Source of the DNA: Pseudomonas brassicacearum subsp. brassicacearum
GTDB taxonomy: Bacteria; Pseudomonadota; Gammaproteobacteria; Pseudomonadales; Pseudomonadaceae
Reading direction: 5' to 3'
Length of the DNA: 64,000 bases
NCBI RefSeq assembly: GCF_008801605.1
Contig: NZ_VZPJ01000006.1
Coordinates: 1 to 64,000, forward strand
The position numbers and the translations under genes are program-made. The notes beneath the pieces are model-generated. The model did no database searches. It was not told where the DNA came from and was given only the letters and a program-made list of their open reading frames with translations. Position 1 is the stretch's first letter. Every line of letters starts with the position of its first letter. Positions 29,046 through 37,832 of the stretch are shown here, piece after piece.

Positions 29046-29837
29046 TCAATGCTTGAACAGTTCCCCCGGCGTAAACCCGAACATCCCCTTGAACGCCGCA
29101 ATGAACGCGGACGTTGAATCATATCCGCAGGACAACGCAGCGCTGGTGACGCTGTCGCCCTGCTCCAGCGAGCCCAGGGACGACAACAAGCGCATGCGCT
29201 GGCGCCAGGCGCGAAAGCTCAGGCCGGTCTCGCGCTGGAACAGGCGCATCAGGGTTTTTTCCGACGTGCCCAGGCGCTCAGCCCAGGCGTGCAAGGTAAC
29301 GCTCTGCTCAGGCTGTTCGATCAACTCGTTACACAGCCCCAGCAGACGGGCATGTTGCGGCAGCGGCAGGGAGAATCCCACCTCCGGCAAAGTCGCCAAC
29401 TGGTCCAGCAACACCTGCACCAACCGTTGCTCCTGAGTGTCGCCTTGCGGGTAATCGACCGGAAGTTGACAGAACACCTTGATCAACTCGCGGGCCAGTG
29501 GCGTGACTTCCAGCACCCGACAGCGTTCATCGGCCCAGGGGCAGGCGTGACGATGCACATACAAGCTGCGCATTTCCGCTCGGGTGGAGGTCACCACATG
29601 GTGTTCCAGATCGGCCGGGATCCAGATGCCCCGTTGTGGCGGGGCAAAGAAGCTACCCGCTGCGGTGTGTACGCCGAGAACGCCGCTGATGGCGTAGGAA
29701 AACTGCACCCAGTCATGACGATGGGCTTGCGTCCAGGAACCGGCGCTCAAACTTTCGACACGGGCGTACAGCGGCCTCGGCAATTGCGCCAGGTCGGGGA
29801 TGCGGCGTTCGAGCTGTTGGTGTCCGTTAGGCGGCAT
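29046..29837 (-). CDS. AraC-family regulator with cupin sensor domain
   Basis: The 263-residue protein has an N-terminal cupin-like domain (THRHDWVQFSYAISGVLGVHTAAGSFFAPPQRGIWIPADLEH) and a C-terminal pair of helix-turn-helices of AraC type (AERLGTSEKTLMRLFQRETGLSFRAWRQ and ALSCGYDSTSAFIAAFKGMFGFTPGE). It is divergent from the BASS transporter gene with 79 bases between starts, so it most probably controls that gene. The effector is unknown. The 240 bases between this gene and the RIO kinase hold nothing I can identify. Confidence 0.88.
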   Translation of the reverse strand: MPPNGHQQLERRIPDLAQLPRPLYARVESLSAGSWTQAHRHDWVQFSYAISGVLGVHTAAGSFFAPPQRGIWIPADLEHHVVTSTRAEMRSLYVHRHACPWADERCRVLEVTPLARELIKVFCQLPVDYPQGDTQEQRLVQVLLDQLATLPEVGFSLPLPQHARLLGLCNELIEQPEQSVTLHAWAERLGTSEKTLMRLFQRETGLSFRAWRQRMRLLSSLGSLEQGDSVTSAALSCGYDSTSAFIAAFKGMFGFTPGELFKH

Positions 29838-29916
29838 TGATTGGCCTTATGTCGCAAGACGACTGGTAGGGACGACGTTAGGCTAAGTCGACTTTTCTTA
29901 CAACTTGCGGTGCCCT

Positions 29917-30945
29917 ATGCATATCCTCAGACACCTCAAACGCATGGTGACCGACTGGTTCCTGTGCGGCATGTTGCTCGCCACGCTGCTGGCGTACTTC
30001 TTTCCAACCTTTGGTGCCACGGGCGGTGCCATGCATGCCGAATGGGTGGTCAACATCGGCATCTTCGTGGTGTTCTTCCTGCACGGGGTCAACCTGTCCG
30101 GCGAACAGATCCGCCACGGTTTGAAGAACATCCGCCTGCACGTGATGGTGCAGGGTTTCACCTTTGGCGTGTTTCCGTTGCTCTGGCTGATCAGCCACTG
30201 GCTAGTCGGCAGCCACGTGCCGGCGCTGTTGATGCTGGGGTTCTTCTACCTGTGCGCCCTGCCCTCGACCATTTCTTCCTCGGTGGCGCTGACCGGCAGT
30301 GCCGGCGGTAACGTGCCGGCGGCGATTCTCAACGCGAGCCTGTCCAGCGTACTGGGGATTTTCCTGACACCGTTGCTGGTCAGTTTCGTGGTCGGCAGCG
30401 GCGCCGGTGGCATCGACCTGGGGTCCACCTTGCTCGACCTGTGCATGATGTTGCTGCTGCCACTGGTGCTGGGGCAGTTCCTGCGGCGTTGGTTGGCTGG
30501 CTTTTTCGGCAGGTACAAGCGCTACACCAGCATCATCGACAAACTGGTGATCCTGCTGCTGGTCTACGCCGCGTTCTGCAACTCGATGGTGTCCGGCATC
30601 TGGCAACAGCAAGGCCACGGCGTGCTATTGAGCGCAGTGCTTGGTAGTGCCGTGCTGCTGGCGATCATCTTGTGGGCGACCACCCGTACCGCCCGCGCCC
30701 TGCAATTGCGCAGCGCCGATGAAGTTGCCGCGGTGTTCTGTGCCAGCAAGAAATCCCTCGCCGCCGGGGTGCCCATGGCGGCGTTGATTTTTGGCAACCA
30801 TCCCGGCCTGGGGCTGATCCTGCTGCCGATCATGATCTATCACCCGCTGCAGTTGATCGTCTGCTCGATCCTCGCCGAGCGCTACGCCAGCCATCACCGG
30901 GAACTGGCGTCCCGCCAGGACGGCGCCGTCCTCAGCGCTCGATAA
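29917..30945 (+). CDS. Bile acid:sodium symporter (BASS/SBF-like) family transporter
   Basis: The 342-residue protein has ten predicted transmembrane helices and BASS family motifs (FFLHGVNLSGEQIRHGLKN, LPSTISSSVALTGSAGGNVPAAI, SKKSLAAGVPMAALIFG), matching the YfeH-like SBF_like branch. These carry organic anions with sodium; the substrate here is unknown. The ATG at 29917 is preferred over a TTG at 29905. Its 3' end overlaps the convergent thiolase gene by 14 bases. Confidence 0.87.
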   Translation: MHILRHLKRMVTDWFLCGMLLATLLAYFFPTFGATGGAMHAEWVVNIGIFVVFFLHGVNLSGEQIRHGLKNIRLHVMVQGFTFGVFPLLWLISHWLVGSHVPALLMLGFFYLCALPSTISSSVALTGSAGGNVPAAILNASLSSVLGIFLTPLLVSFVVGSGAGGIDLGSTLLDLCMMLLLPLVLGQFLRRWLAGFFGRYKRYTSIIDKLVILLLVYAAFCNSMVSGIWQQQGHGVLLSAVLGSAVLLAIILWATTRTARALQLRSADEVAAVFCASKKSLAAGVPMAALIFGNHPGLGLILLPIMIYHPLQLIVCSILAERYASHHRELASRQDGAVLSAR

Positions 30946-32209
30946 TCGCCGTCACCCCCTGGCCCGCTGCGGCGCAGATGGAAATCAAGCCGCGACCTCG
31001 CCCGGCGGCATCGAGCAACTTGGCGAGGTTGGCGACAATACGCCCGCCCGTGGCGGCAAACGGGTGCCCGGCGGCCAGGGAACTGCCCTTGACGTTCAAC
31101 CGGCTGCGGTCGATGGACCCTAGCGGTGCGTCGAGCCCCAGGCGGGTCTTGCAGTAGTCCGGGTCTTCCCAGGCCTTCAATGTGCACAACACCTGGGCGG
31201 CGAACGCTTCATGGATCTCGTAGTAATCAAAGTCCTGCAAGGTCAAACCGTTGCGCGCCAGCAATCGCGGCACGGCGTAGACCGGGGCCATCAACAGCCC
31301 TTCGGCGCCATTGACGAAATCCACCGCCGCCGTTTCACCGTCGCGCAGGTACGCCAGAATCGGCAGGCCTCGGGCCTTGGCCCACTCTTCGCTGCCCAGC
31401 AGCACCAACGAAGCACCATCGGTCAGTGGCGTGGAATTACCCGCGGTCATCGTGCCCTTGGCGCTTTTTTCGAAGGCCGGCTTGAGGGAGGCGAGTTTTT
31501 CCGGGGTCAGGTCCGGGCGCAGGTTGTTGTCCCGGGTCAGGCCAAGGAACGGTGTCATCAAGTCGTTCTGCCAACCTTCGGCATAGGACGCGGCCATTTT
31601 CTGATGGCTTTCCAGGGCCAGTTGGTCTTGCGCCTCCCGGGGGATCTGCCAGGTCTGGGCCATCAACTCGCAATGCTCACCCATGTTCAGGCCGGTGCGC
31701 GGTTCGTTGATGCGCGGCAGGTCGGGGACCAGGTGCTGGGGGCGCAGCTGCAGGAAGGTCTTGATCTTGTCCGCGGTGGTCTTGGCGCGATTGGCTTGCA
31801 GCAGGATCCTGCGCAGCCCTTCATTGACCGCGATCGGCGCATCCGAGGTGGTGTCGACGCCGCCGGCAATGCCGCTGTCGATCTGCCCCAGGGCAATCTT
31901 GTTGGCCACCAGCAGCACTGTCTCCAATCCGGTGCCACAGGCCTGTTGTACGTCATAGGCCGGCGTCATCGGTGACAGCCGCGAGCCAAGCACGCATTCG
32001 CGGGTCATGTTCATATCGCGGGAGTGCTTGAGCACCGCACCGGCAGCCACTTCACCGATGTGCAAGCCATGCAGGTTGTAGCGTTCGATCAGCCCCTCGA
32101 GGGCTGCCGTCAACATCGCCTGGTTGCTGGCGGTGGCATAGGCCCCGTTGGAGCGGGCGAACGGAATGCGGTTACCACCGATGATCGCGACGCGGCGTAG
32201 TTGTGTCAT
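30932..32209 (-). CDS. Acetyl-CoA C-acyltransferase (thiolase), FadI-like
   Basis: The 425-residue protein is a full-length thiolase. The nucleophilic Cys lies in QQACGTGLE (near residue 91), the catalytic His in YYEIHEAFA and GHPFAATGGR, and the second Cys in ISICAAAGQG. It condenses or cleaves acyl-CoA. The ketoreductase and MaoC genes are divergent at 32466. Together these are the enzymes needed for several consecutive acyl-CoA chain steps, as in the PA4785-PA4786 neighbourhood of P. aeruginosa. Confidence 0.9.
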   Translation of the reverse strand: MTQLRRVAIIGGNRIPFARSNGAYATASNQAMLTAALEGLIERYNLHGLHIGEVAAGAVLKHSRDMNMTRECVLGSRLSPMTPAYDVQQACGTGLETVLLVANKIALGQIDSGIAGGVDTTSDAPIAVNEGLRRILLQANRAKTTADKIKTFLQLRPQHLVPDLPRINEPRTGLNMGEHCELMAQTWQIPREAQDQLALESHQKMAASYAEGWQNDLMTPFLGLTRDNNLRPDLTPEKLASLKPAFEKSAKGTMTAGNSTPLTDGASLVLLGSEEWAKARGLPILAYLRDGETAAVDFVNGAEGLLMAPVYAVPRLLARNGLTLQDFDYYEIHEAFAAQVLCTLKAWEDPDYCKTRLGLDAPLGSIDRSRLNVKGSSLAAGHPFAATGGRIVANLAKLLDAAGRGRGLISICAAAGQGVTAIIER

Positions 32210-32259
32210 GAAGAACTCCCCTGTAGGTCTAATGCACTAAGAACACTCAACCGCACCCT

Positions 32260-32346
32260 GTGGGAGCAAAGCTTGCTCGCGATGAACGATGACGCGACGT
32301 ACCTGAAAAACGCGGTGTCTGCATCGCGAGCAAACTTTGCTCCCAC
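32260..32346. repeat. REPIN, GCAAAGC-type arms
   Basis: Left arm GTGGGAGCAAAGCTTGCTCG..AT and right arm ATCGCGAGCAAACTTTGCTC with CCAC. It sits in the divergent promoter region between the thiolase and ketoreductase genes, starting 51 bases upstream of the thiolase start codon. Copies in divergent promoter regions are uncommon in this window. Confidence 0.88.
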
Positions 32347-32465
32347 AGGGGGGCGGTGCCCTGGAAAAAGCGCTCCCGCTCAAGCTTAGGCTTTATCTCG
32401 CCAATCGAACGACTGATTGCCAATCATGGTCCACACTTGGAACCTCATCAGCCGGAGTGTGTTCC

Positions 32466-33818
32466 ATGTCTGACCGTTATATCGACTTTGCCAACTCGCC
32501 CATTGGCCGGCGCATGGTCGGGTCCCTCGGCCTGCCATCGCCGGTACGCCTGGAACGCTGGCAGGCCGGGCGCCTGCGGCCGATCGAAGGCGCATTGCTA
32601 CTGGGCGGCGGGCCGTTGACCGAGCAGATCGGTACGTTTGCCAAGCGCCTGACCGATACCATCTTCATCTACGGCGGCGAGCCGACCCTGGCCACCGAGT
32701 GGATCCCTGGCCACGGCCCGAAAATCAAGGCGGTGGTGTACGACGCCAGCCATTTGGTGCAGGCCGACCAGTTCAAGCAGCTGCGGGAATTTTTCCAGCC
32801 GCTGATGAAAAACCTCGACCACAGCGCCCATGTCGTCATCCTCGGTCGCGCGCCGGAAAAACTTGCCGACCCGTTCGCCGCCAGTGCCCAGCGAGCGCTG
32901 GAGGGTTTCAGCCGTTCCCTGGCCAAAGAGCTGCGCCACGGCGGGACGCTGCAACTGCTGTACGTCGGCGACGGCGCCGAAGCCCAGCTGGAAGGTGCGC
33001 TGCGGTTTTTCCTGTCGCCCAAGAGCGCCTTCATCTCCGGGCAGGTCATTCGTCTCAACGCCTGTGACACCCAGGTCCAGGACTGGACCCGACCGCTCAC
33101 GGGGCTCAAGGCGCTGGTCACTGGCGCAGCCCGCGGGATCGGCGCCTCCATCGCCGAAACCCTGGCCCGCGATGGCGCCGACGTGATCCTCCTGGACGTC
33201 CCGCAAGCCAAGACCGACCTCGACGCCCTGGCGGCACGCCTGAGCGGACGCAGCGTCACGCTGGATATCTGCGCCGAAGACGCCGCCGCACAGTTGATCG
33301 GGCACCTGCCCGACGGCGTCGACATCGTGGTGCATAACGCCGGCATCACCCGGGACAAGACCCTCGCCAACATGACCCCGGAGTTCTGGGACGCGGTACT
33401 GGCCGTCAACCTCAACGCCCCGCAAGTGCTGACCAAGGCCCTGCTCGACAGCGGCACCCTGCGCGACAATGGCCGGGTGATTCTGCTGGCGTCCATCAGC
33501 GGCATTGCCGGCAACCGTGGGCAGACCAACTATGCGGCGAGCAAGGCCGGACTGATCGGCCTGGCTCAGGCCTGGGCGCCGGTGCTGCAGCCACGCGGTA
33601 TCAGCATCAACGCCGTGGCGCCGGGCTTCATTGAAACCCGCATGACCGCCGACATCCCCTTCGCCTTGCGCGAAGCCGGGCGGCGCATGAGCTCCCTGGG
33701 CCAGGGCGGCCTGCCCCAGGATGTCGCCGAAGCCGTGGCCTGGCTCGCGCAACCGGGCACGGGCGCCGTGACCGGGCAGGCGCTGCGGGTATGCGGGCAA
33801 AGCCTTCTGGGAGCGTGA
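32466..33818 (+). CDS. Two-domain 3-oxoacyl-(ACP/CoA) reductase, FabG4-like
   Basis: The 450-residue protein is almost twice the length of FabG. The C-terminal ~240 residues are a typical SDR (VTGAARGIGASIAETLARDGA, HNAGITRDKTLANM, LLASISGIAGNRGQTNYAASKAG with catalytic Ser, Tyr and Lys). The N-terminal ~200 residues resemble the flavodoxin-like non-catalytic domain of FabG4-type high-molecular-weight FabGs. These reduce 3-oxoacyl-CoA with NADH. The ATG at 32466 gives the standard start; the frame upstream is REP sequence. The MaoC gene starts 2 bases after its stop. Confidence 0.9.
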   Translation: MSDRYIDFANSPIGRRMVGSLGLPSPVRLERWQAGRLRPIEGALLLGGGPLTEQIGTFAKRLTDTIFIYGGEPTLATEWIPGHGPKIKAVVYDASHLVQADQFKQLREFFQPLMKNLDHSAHVVILGRAPEKLADPFAASAQRALEGFSRSLAKELRHGGTLQLLYVGDGAEAQLEGALRFFLSPKSAFISGQVIRLNACDTQVQDWTRPLTGLKALVTGAARGIGASIAETLARDGADVILLDVPQAKTDLDALAARLSGRSVTLDICAEDAAAQLIGHLPDGVDIVVHNAGITRDKTLANMTPEFWDAVLAVNLNAPQVLTKALLDSGTLRDNGRVILLASISGIAGNRGQTNYAASKAGLIGLAQAWAPVLQPRGISINAVAPGFIETRMTADIPFALREAGRRMSSLGQGGLPQDVAEAVAWLAQPGTGAVTGQALRVCGQSLLGA

Positions 33819-33820
33819 CC

Positions 33821-34675
33821 ATGACGATCCAATGGCAGGAAGTCAGCAGCCCGTCCTCCATGTCCGGGCTTTACTGGAAAGCGGTGACACGACGCAAGGT
33901 CACCGGAACGACCCTGCCCGAGGAAGGACTGCGTCAAGTGCTTCAAGTCGACCCGCAACGCCTGGCGGCCTATCGCAAAGTCTGCGGTTTCGTCGATAAC
34001 GGACTGCTGCCGTCGACCTATCCCCACGTCTTGGCGTTTGCCCTGCAAATGCAATTGCTCACCGCACGGAATTTTCCATTCCCACTGCTGGGGCTGATCC
34101 ACTTGAGCAACCGCATTCGTGTATTGCGGCCCATGGGCGGGGTTGGCCAGGTGCGGGCCAGCGTCAATGTCGAGAATCTTCAAGCCCACCCCAAGGGCGC
34201 GGTATTCGACCTGGTGACCCGCCTCGATGATCAGTTGGGGCCGCTATGGGAGGCCCAGAGCCAGATGCTGTGCAAAGGCGTCCAGCTCGAAGGGGCACTC
34301 GTGGAGGACTCGCCGCAGGCCAGCCTGTCCTTGATTGAAGTCGCACGCTGGACCGCACCAACGGACATCGGCCGGCAATACGCCAAGGTGTCCGGCGACT
34401 ACAACCCGATTCACCTGAGCGGCATCAGCGCCCGGTTGTTCGGCTTCCCCACCGCCATCGCCCATGGCCTGTGGAACAAGGCCCGGACCTTGGCGGCGCT
34501 GGATGACCACCTGCCCGAGGCCAACATCGAGATCGATGTGACCTTCAAGAAACCGGTGCGCCTGCCCAGTGAGGTGATACTGCTGTCGAGCGCGGCGGGG
34601 TCCAGTGGGCAACTGCAACTGGTAGGGGCTGGGGGTTTGGAGCATATGGTAGGAGAGTGGCGGCCGGTTGCCTGA
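33821..34675 (+). CDS. MaoC-like (R)-hydratase
   Basis: The 284-residue protein has a C-terminal hot-dog domain with the hydratase signature YAKVSGDYNPIHLS, containing catalytic Asp and His, then FPTAIAHGLW. It starts two bases after the FabG4-like stop and so forms a two-gene operon. The pair would interconvert 3-oxoacyl-, (R)-3-hydroxyacyl- and enoyl-CoA. Thiolase across the divergent promoter supplies or removes the acetyl unit. Confidence 0.9.
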   Translation: MTIQWQEVSSPSSMSGLYWKAVTRRKVTGTTLPEEGLRQVLQVDPQRLAAYRKVCGFVDNGLLPSTYPHVLAFALQMQLLTARNFPFPLLGLIHLSNRIRVLRPMGGVGQVRASVNVENLQAHPKGAVFDLVTRLDDQLGPLWEAQSQMLCKGVQLEGALVEDSPQASLSLIEVARWTAPTDIGRQYAKVSGDYNPIHLSGISARLFGFPTAIAHGLWNKARTLAALDDHLPEANIEIDVTFKKPVRLPSEVILLSSAAGSSGQLQLVGAGGLEHMVGEWRPVA

Positions 34676-34705
34676 GCAAGTCGATGGTGTTCACCGTAAA
34701 TCCCT

Positions 34706-34793
34706 GTGGGAGCGGGCTTGCTCGCGAAAGCGGTGGGTCAGTCTGCATCAATGTTGACTGTTCGGCCGTCTTCGCGAGCAAGCTCGCTCCCAC
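34706..34793. repeat. REPIN, slightly diverged left arm
   Basis: The left arm reads GTGGGAGCGGGCTTGCTCG (one G for A) and the right arm is the standard GCTCGCTCCCAC. It follows the MaoC stop by 30 bases, and a single REP sits 50 bases further on. Confidence 0.88.
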
Positions 34794-34841
34794 AGTTTGT
34801 TCCGGGGTGTTCACAGAACAGGTGTCCGCCACAAAATCCCT

Positions 34842-34866
34842 GTGGGAGCGAGCTTGCTCGCGATGG
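34842..34866. repeat. Single REP half-element
   Basis: GTGGGAGCGAGC..CGCGATGG occurs once, followed by GGTGGGTCAGC, which resembles the start of a REPIN spacer. No inverted partner is found before the DUF4136 stop at 34905, so it is a truncated REPIN. Confidence 0.75.
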
Positions 34867-34904
34867 CGGTGGGTCAGCTCACATCCATCTTGAATACGTC
34901 GTGG

Positions 34905-35462
34905 TCAACGCGGCGGGTAGTTGGACAGGATCCGTCCCACCGTCTCGCGCACGGCCGTGTTGCGGTCAGTCGGGTTGGGGGAGTTGCTGAGCAGTTGTTC
35001 GTCACTGCCACGCCACACCAGCTTGCCGTCCTTGCCATCGAGCAGGTCGATCTGCACGGTGGCGACCTTGTAGCTGATGTTGCGGGTTTCGTTGTACATC
35101 GGTCCGCCCCAATAGCCATTCCAAGGGCCGCCCCAACCGCCGCCGCCGTAGTTGGTGGTGATCTGCTGCTGGCGGTCCTCGACGATCAAATAGGCCTGGA
35201 CCAGTACATCGCCATGCCCGCCAGCCGCCGGACGCAGGCCGCGCTGGTCGAGTTGATCGGCAACCGCCTGGCGGATCCGCTGTTCGGTCAGGTCGCTCTT
35301 GATGCGAGGGTCATCGGGGCGATATTGCAGCGCCGGCTCTTTCCAGCTCCAACTGCGATACGCCGCGAAATCGCGGCTGGTGTCGAAGTCATGGTTGACC
35401 TGGTTAGAGGCACAAGCGCCCAGCAACAGGGTGAAGGCCAGTAGAGCAAGACGGCGAAACAT
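34905..35462 (-). CDS. DUF4136 lipoprotein (second of a tandem pair)
   Basis: The 185-residue precursor begins MFRRLALLAFTLLLGACASN, a lipoprotein signal with Cys17 as the lipidated residue; SN after Cys predicts the outer membrane. The body matches DUF4136 ([50 protein letters not shown]), with a glycine-rich loop (YGGGGWGGPWNGYWGG). The frame extends 126 bases upstream, but the ATG at 35462 gives the lipobox. Function is unknown. It is 20 bases downstream of a paralogue. Confidence 0.85.
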   Translation of the reverse strand: MFRRLALLAFTLLLGACASNQVNHDFDTSRDFAAYRSWSWKEPALQYRPDDPRIKSDLTEQRIRQAVADQLDQRGLRPAAGGHGDVLVQAYLIVEDRQQQITTNYGGGGWGGPWNGYWGGPMYNETRNISYKVATVQIDLLDGKDGKLVWRGSDEQLLSNSPNPTDRNTAVRETVGRILSNYPPR

Positions 35463-35482
35463 GGTTTTTCTCCGTTGCGTAA

Positions 35483-36100
35483 TCAACTTGGAGGATACGC
35501 CGACATGGCTTTTTCCACCGCCGCACGAATGGCATCGGTGCGCTCGCTCTGACTGCCCCGCTGGCCGGTCTCGGCGCTGGCGCTCCACACCGGTTGCCCC
35601 GTACGGGCATCGAACAGGTCTACCCGCACCACCACGACCTGCTCCTGATACGTGCGCACCATCGGCACCGGATGGTACATGCCATAACCCGGACCATAGC
35701 GGTCATAACGGTTATAGCCGCCGTAGTAGCCGGCATCGTAGTCATCCCGGACCTGGCGCACGCGGGTTTCCAGACGCAGGTCGGCGCTGACGAACAGGTC
35801 GGCGGGACGGTTGTCATGCAGCGGGCGCAGGCCACGCTGGTCCAGGGCATTGCTCACCGCTTCGGCCACCTGGGCCGAATCCGCCCAGGCGGTACCCGAC
35901 GGCAGGCGCCCGTCGCGCCAGGCCCAACTGCGGTAGCGCCCGTAGTCACGGGGCGGCGCAGGATAAGCACTGCGGTCAAACACCGTGGTGGCCTCGGGCG
36001 GCGCCGGCGGCAGCGGATTGGACGTGGCGACATAGGGGTTGCTGCCCTGGCAAGCCGCCAGTCCCAGACACAGCATCAACAACCCTGAACGACCTTTCAT
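35483..36100 (-). CDS. DUF4136 lipoprotein (first of a tandem pair)
   Basis: The 205-residue precursor has a lipoprotein signal, [20 protein letters not shown], with the lipidated Cys at residue 17. It shares with its downstream neighbour the DUF4136 elements ([53 protein letters not shown]), with a Tyr/Gly-rich loop ([15 protein letters not shown]). The two are tandem paralogues, probably from an old duplication, and probably co-transcribed. Role unknown; envelope location is predicted. Confidence 0.85.
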   Translation of the reverse strand: MKGRSGLLMLCLGLAACQGSNPYVATSNPLPPAPPEATTVFDRSAYPAPPRDYGRYRSWAWRDGRLPSGTAWADSAQVAEAVSNALDQRGLRPLHDNRPADLFVSADLRLETRVRQVRDDYDAGYYGGYNRYDRYGPGYGMYHPVPMVRTYQEQVVVVRVDLFDARTGQPVWSASAETGQRGSQSERTDAIRAAVEKAMSAYPPS

Positions 36101-36112
36101 TTCGCTCTCCGG

Positions 36113-36862
36113 TCACACTGGACGGCAGATCCAGTGCAGATAACGTCCCAACCCGGCAAACGCCGGATGGCGACGGTGGGCCAGTTCCATTTCCAGCAAC
36201 TGCGCAAGCTCCACGCGGCCCTGGAACTCCACCGGCATGTAGTCATGGAAAACCCGCACACCACTCTGGTTTTCGACCTGCCACAGGCCTTCAAGTTGCG
36301 CCGCCAATTCTCGCGGATCAAGGGGTTGTTGCGGCGTCAGGCTCTGTTTTTCGCCGGCCATGTCGTTTTTGCGCAACTTGCGAAAATGCCCCTTGAGCAG
36401 GTTGCGATAGACCAGCGCGTCGCGGTTGTAGAACGCCAGGGACAGCCAGCCGCCCGGGACTGTGAGTTGATGCAGCACCGGCAGGATCGCATAGGGCTCA
36501 GCCAGCCATTCCAGCACCGCGTGACACAACACCAGGTCGTAAGGCTCGGTGAGCTGGCCGAGCAGGTCCTGCCACGGTGCCTGGATGAACGTGGCGCTCT
36601 GGCCCGCCTCGGCAAAGCGCTGGCGGGCGCCTTCGAGCATGGGCTCGGCCGGCTCGGCCAGGGTCACCTGGTGACCGCGCTCGGCCAGCCACAACGACAT
36701 GTGGCCCAGGCCCGCGCCGATGTCCAGCACGCGCAACGGACGCTGTGGCAAGCTTTCCAGCAGATCGGCCTGAAGCACCGCCAGGCGGATCGCCCCCTTG
36801 GCCCCGCCGTAGATTTTTTCCGCAAAGCGCGTGGCGAGCTGATCGAAATGACGGTCGCTCAT
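36113..36862 (-). CDS. cmoM: tRNA 5-carboxymethoxyuridine methyltransferase (CmoM)
   Basis: The 249-residue protein is a class I SAM-dependent methyltransferase with RVLDIGAGLGHMSLWLAERGHQVTLAEP as SAM site and DLVLCHAVLEWLAEPYAIL downstream. Start MSDRHFDQLATRFAEKIYGGAKGAIRLAVLQ is typical of CmoM (formerly SmtA), which methylates cmo5U34 in tRNA. The ATG at 36862 overlaps the stop of the upstream MazG-like gene by four bases, indicating translational coupling. Confidence 0.88.
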   Translation of the reverse strand: MSDRHFDQLATRFAEKIYGGAKGAIRLAVLQADLLESLPQRPLRVLDIGAGLGHMSLWLAERGHQVTLAEPAEPMLEGARQRFAEAGQSATFIQAPWQDLLGQLTEPYDLVLCHAVLEWLAEPYAILPVLHQLTVPGGWLSLAFYNRDALVYRNLLKGHFRKLRKNDMAGEKQSLTPQQPLDPRELAAQLEGLWQVENQSGVRVFHDYMPVEFQGRVELAQLLEMELAHRRHPAFAGLGRYLHWICRPV

Positions 36863-37164
36863 TGGCCGAACCGCCGTTCGCTGTCGGCGAGCTTGCTGCG
36901 CACCACGGCGTCCATGTCCAGGCCCAGTTCGCTGCAAAGCAGCAACAGGTACAACACGATGTCACCGACCTCCTGCCCGGCGTGGGCCAGTTTGTCCGCC
37001 GGCAACTGGCGCGACTGGTCCTCGGTCAGCCACTGGAAAATCTCCACCAGTTCGGCCATTTCCACACTGGCGGCCATGGCGAGGTTTTTCGGGCTGTGGA
37101 ATTGCCGCCAATCGTTACGGTCACGAATGGCATGCAGGCGTTCGGTCAGTTCAACAAGGTTCAT
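36859..37164 (-). CDS. MazG-like nucleotide pyrophosphohydrolase
   Basis: The 101-residue protein has the all-alpha NTP-PPase motifs of MazG-like enzymes: VEMAELVEIFQWL (EExx-type metal site) and EVGDIVLYLLLL. Such enzymes hydrolyse abnormal NTPs or dCTP. AGGAG precedes the ATG at 37164; an upstream in-frame ATG at 37185 is less likely. The gene overlaps cmoM by four bases in the same operon. Confidence 0.85.
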   Translation of the reverse strand: MNLVELTERLHAIRDRNDWRQFHSPKNLAMAASVEMAELVEIFQWLTEDQSRQLPADKLAHAGQEVGDIVLYLLLLCSELGLDMDAVVRSKLADSERRFGQ

Positions 37165-37328
37165 CGGGTTCTCCTGAATGCGCATAGCTTCAGGGGGATG
37201 ACCAGCGAAGGCAAGAGTCTCGGTACGAAGCGACGGTTTGCCCCATAATCGAACCAACTCGGCCGCCACAGCTCCTACAATCAGGAGCCAACGGCTCAGC
37301 TCGGATCCCCTCCCATCAGGATGCACAT

Positions 37329-37622
37329 ATGCAGGTAGAAAGCTTTTTCGAATGGCTCGGCCAGGCGCTCGGTTCGGTGATCCGTTTCATCGTCGACCTG
37401 CTCAGCGGCTTGTTCAACACCCTGGCCAATGCTGGCGGCAACTTCGTCGATGGGCTATCACGCACCCTGGGCATGGACACCTCGATCATCAGCATCATCG
37501 CGCTGATCCTCGGGCTGATGCTGCTCTACTCGGCGATCCGCGCGTTCATGCGGGCCTCGATCGTCATGGGCATCATCTGGCTGGTGCTGGGGTTGTGGTT
37601 GTTGAGTTGGATCATTCACTAG
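37329..37622 (+). CDS. Small inner-membrane protein
   Basis: The 97-residue protein has an amphipathic N-terminus (MQVESFFEWLGQALGSVIRFIVDLLSG) and two strong transmembrane helices at the C-terminus (IISIIALILGLMLLYSAIRAFM and VMGIIWLVLGLWLLSWII). I recognise no family. A good start region and length conservation would be needed to assign a role. It precedes the MATE gene by 210 bases, with a REPIN between them, and is probably monocistronic. Confidence 0.7.
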   Translation: MQVESFFEWLGQALGSVIRFIVDLLSGLFNTLANAGGNFVDGLSRTLGMDTSIISIIALILGLMLLYSAIRAFMRASIVMGIIWLVLGLWLLSWIIH

Positions 37623-37637
37623 GGCCCAGAGCACTGG

Positions 37638-37723
37638 GTGGGAGCAAAGCTTGCTCGCGATACAGGCGCCTCGGTTCCCTGAAAGACCGCGTCATCTTCA
37701 TCGCGGGCAAGCCTTGTTCCCAC
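37638..37723. repeat. REPIN with unlike arms (hybrid)
   Basis: The left arm is the GCAAAGCTTGCTCGCGAT variant. The right arm is of the GGGCAAGCCTTG variant with CTTGTTCCCAC (one base changed). It is the same combination as the element at 24755-24840. It lies between the small membrane protein and the MATE gene. Confidence 0.85.
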
Positions 37724-37832
37724 AGATTTTCTTGAGATCGAACGCAGAGCGTCCCTAGGGGCATTCACACGCGGAGCGTGGGAAAGATCAATGCGAGAAC
37801 CCGCTACAATCGCGCTCCATCAAGGAGCCCGC

